64,000 nucleotides of DNA, taken from an archaeon (GTDB lineage Archaea; Thermoproteota; Nitrososphaeria; Conexivisphaerales; UBA164). The position numbers and the translations under genes were made by a program. Positions 44,034-50,854 of the stretch are shown here, piece by piece. Under the pieces are notes generated by a model. The model made no database searches. It saw only the letters and a list, made by a program, of their open reading frames with translations, and was not told the DNA's origin. Position 1 is the stretch's first letter, and each line of letters begins with the position of its first letter. Location: positions 67,044 to 131,043 of the forward strand of contig JAJYTP010000001.1 of the NCBI GenBank assembly GCA_021792955.1. Direction: 5' to 3'.

Positions 44034-44663
44034 ATGAACAAAGGCCTTCCGATCGTGCTGTTAATAGCGGCAGTGACGTTCGGGGCGCTCGGATGGATGC
44101 TTGCCACTAGCCCTTACCTTTTTTCGATAGAGCTGCTGGCCGGCATGGTTGCCGTGCCGCTGGCCATAATGACGGTGCCGAGTTTGCTCATAAACGAAAT
44201 GAGACGACTTGTGAACGAAGGACAGCAGACGATAAACCGGAACGCCCAGGCAGCTGAGATCAGCAGGAACGCCTACGTCAAATGCCCCAGCTGCGGCAGC
44301 GAGGAGTTAATTAAAATGGAAAACGGCAGGGTGATGATACCATATGAGGACGCCGACTACGCAATGATATCGGGAACCGATTACTTTACGTGCGCGAAGT
44401 GTGGAATGGTGATAGGTGATGTGGCGATCTCGCAGACGCTCCCCGTGGCCGGCAGGGACTATATTCACTGTGAAGCCTGCGGCAGCACGGAGTTTTTGTT
44501 AAACACTGCTACACCGGTAAAGGTGCGTAACGGCGACAGAGGCGTCGAAGACATCGGAAAAACCATCTCTACCCTGGTCTGCACGAAGTGCGGGCACCCA
44601 TTCGATGAACCCGTCGAAGCGAAGCCAGCCGGCGGGCAGGTGCAGACTGCCGCCAGCGATTGA
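44034..44663 (+). CDS. Membrane-anchored double zinc-ribbon protein
   Basis: The 209-residue protein has two N-terminal hydrophobic helices (residues ~4-50) and a cytosolic part with two zinc ribbons: CPSCGSEEL ... CAKCGMVIG, and CEACGSTEF ... CTKCGHPFD. A TATA box (ATTTATAAATGG, 43992-44003) lies about 30 nt upstream. GTG 44025 is an alternative start. It is not recognised further; it ends 1 nt before the convergent VirB4 gene. Confidence 0.7.
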   Translation: MNKGLPIVLLIAAVTFGALGWMLATSPYLFSIELLAGMVAVPLAIMTVPSLLINEMRRLVNEGQQTINRNAQAAEISRNAYVKCPSCGSEELIKMENGRVMIPYEDADYAMISGTDYFTCAKCGMVIGDVAISQTLPVAGRDYIHCEACGSTEFLLNTATPVKVRNGDRGVEDIGKTISTLVCTKCGHPFDEPVEAKPAGGQVQTAASD

Positions 44664-44664
44664 C

Positions 44665-46569
44665 CTAGGCCGATACGTCCTTTGGCCTTGTCGTGAATGC
44701 CGCCAGTTCGGACTTTGCAAGCGAGTTGAAGAATGGGATGTGGCCTTCGGGCGACAGGAGCATTCCCTGCCCTGTCCTCGCGTTCAGCACGAACCTCCTG
44801 TCCTCGGGCGACAGTGCCATTTCGTTTGCGAGTATATCCGTAGCCGCCGTGTCCTGCTTCAGTATCACCTTCGTTGCGCTGTTCTGGAGCATGGCCTTGC
44901 CGGGCCCGGTCATCATGTCCGATACCTGCTGGGTGGCTATGAAGAACGCCGTGTTGTAGTGCCTGCCGGTCCTGGCTATTTCGGGCACGTACTCAACCGC
45001 CATGGGGAAGTAGGGCCTCCCCGTCTTCGGGTTGTCCTCCACGAACGCCCATCCTTCATCTATCACCACCGCCTTGCAGGCCGATACCGGCAGGGACCTG
45101 ATGGTGCGCCACACCCTTGCCAGCACCAGAAAGGCCACGATATCCCTTGTGGTGCGGTCCAGATCGTAGAGGGAGAAGACCATGCGGTCCCACATCTTCA
45201 GTTCGCCACGGAAAAGGTGGTCGAACGGCTTCAGCTCGGCGCTGAGCCGCTTCTCAAGCCTGGATATTATAGTAGCGGATGACGGATCACCGGCCGGCAG
45301 CGAAGCCCTCCTTGCCTCGAGCTTCTCCATAAGCTCGTCCAGGTCCTCTGCGCCCTCTGCCGCCATTCGGAGTTCGTCCTTCATTTCGGGCTCATCCACC
45401 CCCGCCAGCTCCTCCACCACCTGCGCGGCCTGCCTTCCCTCAAAGATGGAGAGCGGGTCAAGGTAGGTGTCCCCTTTGAAGTCAAGCACCTTCGCGCCGA
45501 TCATGGAGGCGAACGAGCCTTCATAATTTCCATCCGGGCCGACTGAATATTCGGGCTTTGCTATGGAGTCGAATATGTAGATGTACGATTCGTCATCCTG
45601 GGCGGCCAGGCGGGATACCCACGACTTGATCAGGGTGGACTTGCCTGCGCCGGTCTGGCCCAGGATTGATACGTTGTAGTTTTTCCTGTCGAAAATATCA
45701 TACAGCAGGACGTTACCGGTCTGCAGGTTCTGCCCGAGCATTACGCCTTCTGGGTCTATGAGGTCGAGGCCGGAGAACGGGAAGAAGGCCAGCAGCGTGG
45801 AGGTGGGCGCGTAGATCAGCCTTCCGAGCGCCCAGGACGGGCCCGCCCCTTCGTACATGGCCCTCTGCAGCCCGAGCGGTGAATCGACCAGGCCGCGAAG
45901 CTGTGCCAGGAGCGCCTTCTCCTTCGAGAGCAGCTCGTCATCGTCCTTTGCCCTGAGCACGATCGTCACGCGGAACATGAACAGTTTTTCGTTCCCGGCG
46001 GCTATGGAGTTTGCCGCCCTCTGAGCCCCATCGGCCTCGAGCACTGCTGAAGGGTCCACTGCACGGGCGTCCTTCTCCCTGAGCGCTATCTTCGACCTCA
46101 TCATGTAGGCGTGGGACATCGCAAGCTGCTTCCCATTCTCGACCGGGCATATCGTTATCCTGATTTCATGTGCAAAGGGGTAGAGGTCGGTCAGGAAGCC
46201 GGTGTTCATAGCGTTTGAAAGGGCTACCAGGTTCCAGCATTCGACAAAACATCCATCTTCGTCCACCATGAAGCGCCGCACGTTGGACCTGATCTTCAGC
46301 AATGGGACCGACGGCACCTTCACGAACTTGACCCTCATGTCCATCAGCGCGTTGTCCAGCGGTTCATCGCTGGAAATAAAATAACGCTTGTATGGCTGCC
46401 TGTATATTTCATCCCCGAGCGCGGCCTGCCTCACGTCTTCAATTATCCTGATTTCGACCGGCTCAAGAAGCGAGTTGAGAAAATCGGCATAGTCGTCGAG
46501 CACCCCCGCCGCCTCCTCCTGCGGCAGGTTGAACAGGTTTATCGATCGGAGCTCATAGGCGTTCTTCAT
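44665..46569 (-). CDS. virB4: VirB4-like conjugation ATPase
   Basis: The ~634-residue ATPase has Walker A LGQTGAGKSTLIKSWV near residue 307, Walker B AVVIDEGWAFVED near residue 503 and an ATQQVSDMM sensor segment, plus a VirB4/TraC N-terminal half. It powers assembly and DNA transfer in type IV secretion. The frame opens at 46584, but the in-frame GAGGTGAT there is the ribosome-binding site, so ATG 46572 or 46569 is the start. It is translationally coupled to the preceding small gene. Confidence 0.85.
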   Translation of the reverse strand: MKNAYELRSINLFNLPQEEAAGVLDDYADFLNSLLEPVEIRIIEDVRQAALGDEIYRQPYKRYFISSDEPLDNALMDMRVKFVKVPSVPLLKIRSNVRRFMVDEDGCFVECWNLVALSNAMNTGFLTDLYPFAHEIRITICPVENGKQLAMSHAYMMRSKIALREKDARAVDPSAVLEADGAQRAANSIAAGNEKLFMFRVTIVLRAKDDDELLSKEKALLAQLRGLVDSPLGLQRAMYEGAGPSWALGRLIYAPTSTLLAFFPFSGLDLIDPEGVMLGQNLQTGNVLLYDIFDRKNYNVSILGQTGAGKSTLIKSWVSRLAAQDDESYIYIFDSIAKPEYSVGPDGNYEGSFASMIGAKVLDFKGDTYLDPLSIFEGRQAAQVVEELAGVDEPEMKDELRMAAEGAEDLDELMEKLEARRASLPAGDPSSATIISRLEKRLSAELKPFDHLFRGELKMWDRMVFSLYDLDRTTRDIVAFLVLARVWRTIRSLPVSACKAVVIDEGWAFVEDNPKTGRPYFPMAVEYVPEIARTGRHYNTAFFIATQQVSDMMTGPGKAMLQNSATKVILKQDTAATDILANEMALSPEDRRFVLNARTGQGMLLSPEGHIPFFNSLAKSELAAFTTRPKDVSA

Positions 46570-46796
46570 CATATCACCTCGCATTCCGTCAGCCTTGTGA
46601 GCTCCTCCTTCAGCCCCCTGATGCCTTCGTCCAGCTGCACAAAGGCCCTGCTGAGCCTTCGCCTATCCTTCAGCGGAAGATAAAGGCCAATATCATTCAT
46701 CATGAAGACCAGCAGCAGGTTGCCGTAGGAGCGCTTCAGCTCGTCGAAGTCCTGCCTGAACCGCATAGCCTGTTTCTCGTTTATCGGCGTCGTCAT
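46569..46796 (-). CDS. Small helical protein co-expressed with VirB4
   Basis: The 75-residue product (MTTPINEKQAMRFRQDF start) is mainly helical and charged, with a hydrophobic stretch LLLVFMMNDIGLYLPL. Not recognised. ATG 46796 is chosen because an element-type TATA (46816-46824) is about 24 nt upstream. Its stop overlaps the VirB4 start (ATGATG), so it is probably a T4SS component. Confidence 0.65.
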   Translation of the reverse strand: MTTPINEKQAMRFRQDFDELKRSYGNLLLVFMMNDIGLYLPLKDRRRLSRAFVQLDEGIRGLKEELTRLTECEVI

Positions 46797-46815
46797 GGCC
46801 TTACATGCGGTGGCC

Positions 46816-46824
46816 CCTTTTAAG
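46816..46824 (-). promoter_or_regulatory. Element-type TATA site for the VirB4 unit
   Basis: CCTTTTAAG overlaps the stop codon of the upstream gene at 46820 and lies about 24 nt before ATG 46796. Confidence 0.6.
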
Positions 46825-47137
46825 CCGGCTGGATGACCGTCATGTCCAAAATCCGGTTGAACGGAACATCCACACACGGGCCGTCATCTGTCACAATGGT
46901 GAAATTGTTGTCGCAGACTGCAATCACCCAGCCGGAGAGGAAGCGTTCAAGGGGCATATCCGGGTCAAGCATGTCCATCGCGACATGCCTGTTCACGGTC
47001 AGCCGCACCAGTTCCGTTTCGAGCGAAAGTATGTGTTTTATGGTAGTCGTGATTGCATCCCCGTTCCGGGCCATCCTGTTCAGCTTGCCATAGAGGATGT
47101 CGATGTTGTTCAGGATGCGGATGATTTCTCGCGTCAT
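46820..47137 (-). CDS. Unidentified small element protein
   Basis: The 105-residue protein has an N-terminal helical part (IIRILNNIDILYGKLNRMA) and a beta-rich end (SGWVIAVCDNNFTIVTDDG). It is not recognised. Its start overlaps the stop of the VirB3-like gene (ATGA), so the two are coupled and probably act together in the transfer machine. Confidence 0.65.
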   Translation of the reverse strand: MTREIIRILNNIDILYGKLNRMARNGDAITTTIKHILSLETELVRLTVNRHVAMDMLDPDMPLERFLSGWVIAVCDNNFTIVTDDGPCVDVPFNRILDMTVIQPA

Positions 47138-47736
47138 TTCTTCGCGCCCTCCAGGAGGCCTATGCCCAGGCGGGGCTTTATGGTGACCTTCACCCGCTCG
47201 ACTTCATCGGAACCCACTTTGATGGCCAGCTCGTGCGTCCCCACGCCATAACCTCCGGGGCTGAACAGCAGCCTGTACCTCGGGCTCGCTGGCGATACGT
47301 TCATCGAGGCCGACTCAATGCCGTCCACGACCAGCACAACCTTTGTGGTTACGCCCACCTGGGCGCTGCCTGAGAAGCTGATCGGCACGTCGCTGTCCGC
47401 GAACATCTCCTGCGGGGCCTCCTCCCTGAGGACCTCGGGCTTACCCTTTCTGACTGCTGGCGCTTTACCTTCATTGTTATTTCTAAACATGTACAGAAGC
47501 TGAAGCTCGGGTGGCACCATCCTGACCCTTATGCTGGCCATGAGGATACCCACGAGGACCAGGAGGCCGAACGCGCCCAGCTTGAAGATTATGCCTGGGA
47601 ACGGAATGGATGCCAGCACCCCGACGATTAGGAAGAACCCGAATATCACGAACTGCCTCACCGAAAGCATGAAGCCAAACAGTGGCATCCCCCTTGCCTC
47701 CCACTTGCTCTCCTTCAGCCACCAGATCAGGTCCAT
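47134..47736 (-). CDS. PrgI/VirB3-like membrane protein with C-terminal beta domain
   Basis: The 200-residue protein has two membrane helices at residues ~25-70 in a PrgI/VirB3-like setting (MPLFGFMLSVRQFVIFGFF) and a C-terminal domain that looks like a beta-sandwich (VPISFSGSAQVGVTTKVVLV, then GTHELAIKVGSDEVERVKVT). The beta domain is an addition to the usual small VirB3. The gene has an element-type TATA about 24 nt upstream and is coupled to the next gene. Confidence 0.6.
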   Translation of the reverse strand: MDLIWWLKESKWEARGMPLFGFMLSVRQFVIFGFFLIVGVLASIPFPGIIFKLGAFGLLVLVGILMASIRVRMVPPELQLLYMFRNNNEGKAPAVRKGKPEVLREEAPQEMFADSDVPISFSGSAQVGVTTKVVLVVDGIESASMNVSPASPRYRLLFSPGGYGVGTHELAIKVGSDEVERVKVTIKPRLGIGLLEGAKK

Positions 47737-47756
47737 GAACTACCGTACATGAAGAA

Positions 47757-47765
47757 TTTAAAAGG
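47757..47765 (-). promoter_or_regulatory. Element-type TATA site
   Basis: TTTAAAAGG lies about 25 nt before ATG 47736. Confidence 0.55.
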
Positions 47766-47780
47766 ACAGAAAAAAAGAAT

Positions 47781-48176
47781 TCACCGCTTGGATCCATACA
47801 GCTGGAGCAGCGAAGCGGCAAACTCGATGCCGAGGAAGATGGCCACGGCCAGCGCAACCAGCGATATAAGGTCGTTCATGATCGTGACCATGACGGACGG
47901 AAAGGCGGGCGAAGAGGCGATGCCGCCGTTGGCCGTTGAGTTTATCCAGAAGTAGGACACGCCCGATGTTATTCCGTAGCTCGAAGCACCGGGGGTTGCC
48001 GACGTGATCTGGAAGATACCGTAGGTGATGCCGGGCGCAAGGCCACCACCGGCGGAGAACGCAGAGCCCACTATCCAGATTATGAAGGAGATGATGAGCG
48101 GCACCAGCAGGGCGATCACCATCAGGGTTCCGTAGTTCTTCACCTTTTCCAGCGCGGACGACTGTTCGGAGGTCAT
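47781..48176 (-). CDS. VirB2/TrbC-like two-helix pilin or channel subunit
   Basis: The 131-residue protein has two membrane helices (residues ~17-42 and ~100-122) separated by a Gly/Ser/Ala-rich outside loop (GIFQITSATPGASSYGITSG). This matches the layout of VirB2/TrbC pilins, although it is longer and the loop is external. Element-type TATA about 25 nt upstream of ATG 48176. Confidence 0.55.
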   Translation of the reverse strand: MTSEQSSALEKVKNYGTLMVIALLVPLIISFIIWIVGSAFSAGGGLAPGITYGIFQITSATPGASSYGITSGVSYFWINSTANGGIASSPAFPSVMVTIMNDLISLVALAVAIFLGIEFAASLLQLYGSKR

Positions 48177-48196
48177 GCCAGCACATGTGAAGGCCG

Positions 48197-48205
48197 TTTA
48201 AAAGG
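48197..48205 (-). promoter_or_regulatory. Element-type TATA site
   Basis: TTTAAAAGG lies about 25 nt before ATG 48176. Confidence 0.55.
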
Positions 48206-48207
48206 AC

Positions 48208-48506
48208 AGATATCAGGCCAACTTCGACGGCCTGTGTGAACTACACGACCCCCGTGGCATGGCGACCTTCGGCTTCATAATATACCGCATCGCAATCCAT
48301 TCAGAGAATGGCTCTACAAATATATGCTCCTTGATAGGCCCGTCGTGATGGTGGGCGGCTATATCAGTACAAGGCTTCCTAAATCGTGGTAGCAGTGTTT
48401 TATGGCTTATAACCTTCTTTCCATACTCTCCCCTGACTGATGCGATGTATGAGAGGGATTCGAGTTGGCCAAAGCGTATAAACTGGACCGGCCTATGTGT
48501 ACTAAT
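48208..48506. other. Gap with possible coding remnant
   Basis: A minus-strand frame covers 48587-48213 and reads partly protein-like (SYIASVRGEYGKKVISHKT, HHHDGPIKEHIFVEP), but it has no promoter at a fitting distance and overlaps the start of the plus-strand membrane gene. It may be a decayed transposase or nuclease. Not called as a gene. Confidence 0.3.
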
Positions 48507-48812
48507 ATGACCGAAATTCATGATACAGGCCTTGATGACCGAAAGCGCAAGCTTGGCGAAAGGAACCGCGGCAGCCCTCTCAATCACGGCCTCCTCGTCG
48601 CCGGCATCATAATGATCACGAGCGTGTTCTACCTGCCCCGCATTTCCCTGCTTGACGTCATAGTTATTCTCGGTATCATACCCTTCGGCTGGGGCCTTAT
48701 GGGTGAACTCACGGACCTGCTCGACCTCGATTTGATTGCTGCCTTCGCGATATCGATATTCATCACTTTGATTTTCATTGTCGTTATATTTTTTGCTGCG
48801 GGGCTACTCTGA
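48507..48812 (+). CDS. Small membrane protein
   Basis: From ATG 48507 the 101-residue product has a charged N-terminus (DDRKRKLGERN) and two to three membrane helices (HGLLVAGIIMITSVFYLP, then DVIVILGIIPFGWGLMG and AFAISIFITLIFIVVIFF). A TATA box (CGTATAAACTGG, 48475-48486) is about 27 nt upstream. Unknown function. Confidence 0.6.
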   Translation: MTEIHDTGLDDRKRKLGERNRGSPLNHGLLVAGIIMITSVFYLPRISLLDVIVILGIIPFGWGLMGELTDLLDLDLIAAFAISIFITLIFIVVIFFAAGLL

Positions 48813-48914
48813 ATCTGGGGATTCTAAGGCTGTAGCTATGGCGGACCTCCTCCGCAGTAGGAATGACATAATGAGAGGAGTACCTTATTAGCAGTAGACA
48901 GCCATCTCGATGGC

Positions 48915-49135
48915 ATGCCTAAGGAAGTGGTTGTCACAGGACGGGGACAGACGACCATACCCAAGGAGTACCGGCAAAAGCTGGGCATCAGGGAGGGTCC
49001 AGGCTGAAGGTTGATATCGAAGGTGAGAAGGTCACGTCCACCAAGGTGCCATCGCCCTTCGAACTGGCTGGAACGAGCAAATTGAGCAGGGAGGAGGCCT
49101 ACAGGCGGCTCGACATGATGATGGAGAAGGGCTGA
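48915..49135 (+). pseudogene. VapB-type AbrB/SpoVT antitoxin, frameshifted
   Basis: ATG 48915 opens MPKEVVVTGRGQTTIPKEYR, the swapped-hairpin AbrB fold, and stops after IREGPG. The next frame continues LKVDIEGEKVTS and EEAYRRLDMMMEKG, as in VapB antitoxins. Loss of one base after GAGGG explains the break. A TATA-like ACCTTATTAG lies about 27 nt upstream. The end overlaps a VapC start. Confidence 0.78.
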
Positions 49136-49179
49136 TGCTCTTCGACAGCCGGTACTTCTGGGCGGTATTTGCAAAGTGA
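49135..49179 (+). pseudogene. VapC toxin, truncated to its first residues
   Basis: ATG 49135, overlapping the antitoxin stop (TGATG), encodes MLFDSRYFWAVFAK and then stops. A PIN-domain toxin would continue for ~120 residues; nothing like it follows. The toxin is lost. Confidence 0.6.
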
Positions 49180-49288
49180 CACGCAAGGAACCCCATACGC
49201 TTTAGCCGTGGGTAGTTGACGGACGACCCTCATTTTACAGAATTCGAGACGGTATAGGTGTGAACCAAAAGCATAGGCCGCGAAACAT

Positions 49289-50563
49289 TCATTGCCCCAC
49301 CATCAGCGGCCACAGGTCGGGCGCCGGCGTGAGATTCAGCTGACCATACACGCTTGCAAGCGCCTGTTCATAGTGCTCGATGTCGCCGGATAGCAGGACG
49401 TGGGTCTGACCGTTGTAATATACCAATTCAAAGGATCGAGGAATGTTCGAAGCCAGGCCGGCGATCCTCGCCAGTTCATCCTTCTCCAGGGCCCTGTCTA
49501 GGCGGGGGACGCTAGACACCTCCATGACCGGCGCATTAACCCCCTCGTTAGCCTGGGAATTCCATGCAGACAGCACCGGCAGCTCCGCATGCACCCCCCA
49601 TTTTATGTTGCCCATGGATGGAAAGTGAATGAATGACGGGAGGTTGCTGGCCGCTATTACAAATGCAGGCGCCTCCGTCCTGCTGCCCGAATAATGGGAG
49701 AAGTACGACGCAAGTTTGATTTCCCTGCGCCTTTCGTGCATAAGCACAAGCATGCGCGGGTCCACGACATTGAACACGGAGAGCTGGTCAAGGCTGTCGG
49801 CACAATGGCTGAACGGCAACTCATGCAAACCATGCTCTTCACCGGCCCATATGCCACGGATCGCCAGCGCAACCGTTGGCTGAGACATCATGGCGTTGAG
49901 CGCCTTTACCCGCTCTGGCGCCATCTTAACCCACGTCGAGCCGTCATCGGCTTCGTGCAGAAGGCCATAACGAAGCGACGCCAGACTGTCTGTCACGTTG
50001 ACGCGCCAGAAGACGAACTGAATCCATGCAAAACGGGGTGACTGCGCCTCCACCGCCAGCACGAGCGAGTTCATGAACGAACCCACCGGCTCGTAAACCG
50101 GTTGCGACATGAAGTGCGCATCCCTGAGCGATACGTAGAACATGTGAAGGTCGTCCATCCTTGCCTCCTTCGAGCCGGGAGCTGGAATACCCTTCACCCT
50201 TGGGAAGCTCATGACCCCTTCACGAGGGTAGTTGAGGGTCATGGTTTTGTATGACATGGCGGGCGGTCCGAGGAACCAGATCATAGTCACCATGATAGCG
50301 ACCGAAGCCGATATCTGGACGGCGACGAAGGTCCAGATCGGGTAAATGGATAGATCAGCGACTAGGGAGACGACGATGCCGGCCACGGCAAGAAACGGCA
50401 TCAGGCTGCGGCCCTGTTTGACCCTGTACGGCAGCTTCAGGTAGCCGAACACGTCGTTCCAACCTGCAGGCCTGCCGCGAGGGTGCAGGAACCGTAACAG
50501 GTCACGGCGATAAATTATATAATAGAACAACCCAAGCGCAGGGAAAGGGAGCCACCAGAACAT
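49289..50563 (-). CDS. Conjugation membrane protein paired with the coupling ATPase
   Basis: The 424-residue protein has a leading hydrophobic segment, then two helices (residues ~58-100), followed by a large soluble domain. The segment FVIAASNLPSFIHFPSMG near residue 310 recalls the N-terminal halves of VirB4/TraG-type ATPases and their membrane partners, which often carry a similar HxP/HFP motif. An element-type TATA lies about 24 nt upstream of ATG 50563. It probably anchors the HerA/VirD4-like ATPase, whose gene is only ~290 bp away. The assignment rests on motif and context. Confidence 0.6.
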   Translation of the reverse strand: MFWWLPFPALGLFYYIIYRRDLLRFLHPRGRPAGWNDVFGYLKLPYRVKQGRSLMPFLAVAGIVVSLVADLSIYPIWTFVAVQISASVAIMVTMIWFLGPPAMSYKTMTLNYPREGVMSFPRVKGIPAPGSKEARMDDLHMFYVSLRDAHFMSQPVYEPVGSFMNSLVLAVEAQSPRFAWIQFVFWRVNVTDSLASLRYGLLHEADDGSTWVKMAPERVKALNAMMSQPTVALAIRGIWAGEEHGLHELPFSHCADSLDQLSVFNVVDPRMLVLMHERRREIKLASYFSHYSGSRTEAPAFVIAASNLPSFIHFPSMGNIKWGVHAELPVLSAWNSQANEGVNAPVMEVSSVPRLDRALEKDELARIAGLASNIPRSFELVYYNGQTHVLLSGDIEHYEQALASVYGQLNLTPAPDLWPLMVGQ

Positions 50564-50583
50564 GAGAACATATTACGGACGCG

Positions 50584-50592
50584 CTTAAAAGG
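50584..50592 (-). promoter_or_regulatory. Element-type TATA site
   Basis: CTTAAAAGG lies about 25 nt before ATG 50563 (read on the minus strand). Confidence 0.6.
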
Positions 50593-50599
50593 TGTCAAG

Positions 50600-50803
50600 T
50601 CAATCGAAATTCACGAAAGCTGGCTTTGCGCCTTTTCTGCCCAACTTCGGTGATAAATGCTCCGCGAGCCATTTTTCATGGTCGCAGAGGAATCCTATGT
50701 TCAGCATGCCGTTCTCCGATGTACCGTGTTCTCGTATTGGTGCACCGCACCACCAGCACTCCAGCTCCTTGTCCTTTGCCAGGCCTTGCTGCATTTTGTT
50801 CAC
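50600..50803 (-). CDS. Small putative zinc-binding protein
   Basis: The 67-residue protein has CWWCGAPI and a later GFLCDHEKWLAEHL, giving three cysteines and two histidines that may bind zinc. It starts at GTG 50803, about 27 nt downstream (minus strand) of the palindromic TATA at 50826-50835, which it shares with the divergent coupling ATPase gene. Not recognised; possible regulator. Confidence 0.62.
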   Translation of the reverse strand: MNKMQQGLAKDKELECWWCGAPIREHGTSENGMLNIGFLCDHEKWLAEHLSPKLGRKGAKPAFVNFD

Positions 50804-50825
50804 TTATGGATGAGTATGAAGGCGG

Positions 50826-50835
50826 CCTTAAAAGG
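50826..50835. promoter_or_regulatory. Bidirectional palindromic TATA shared by a divergent gene pair
   Basis: CCTTAAAAGG (CCTTTTAAGG on the other strand) lies about 24 nt before the plus-strand ATG 50855 and about 27 nt before the minus-strand GTG 50803. One near-symmetric box can serve both leaderless genes. Confidence 0.68.
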
Positions 50836-50854
50836 TGATGTTATACAATGTCAC

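Noticed and set aside
50657-50854. N-terminal extension of the coupling ATPase frame.
   Set aside because: It is antisense to a small zinc-protein gene and lies upstream of the TATA that serves ATG 50855.
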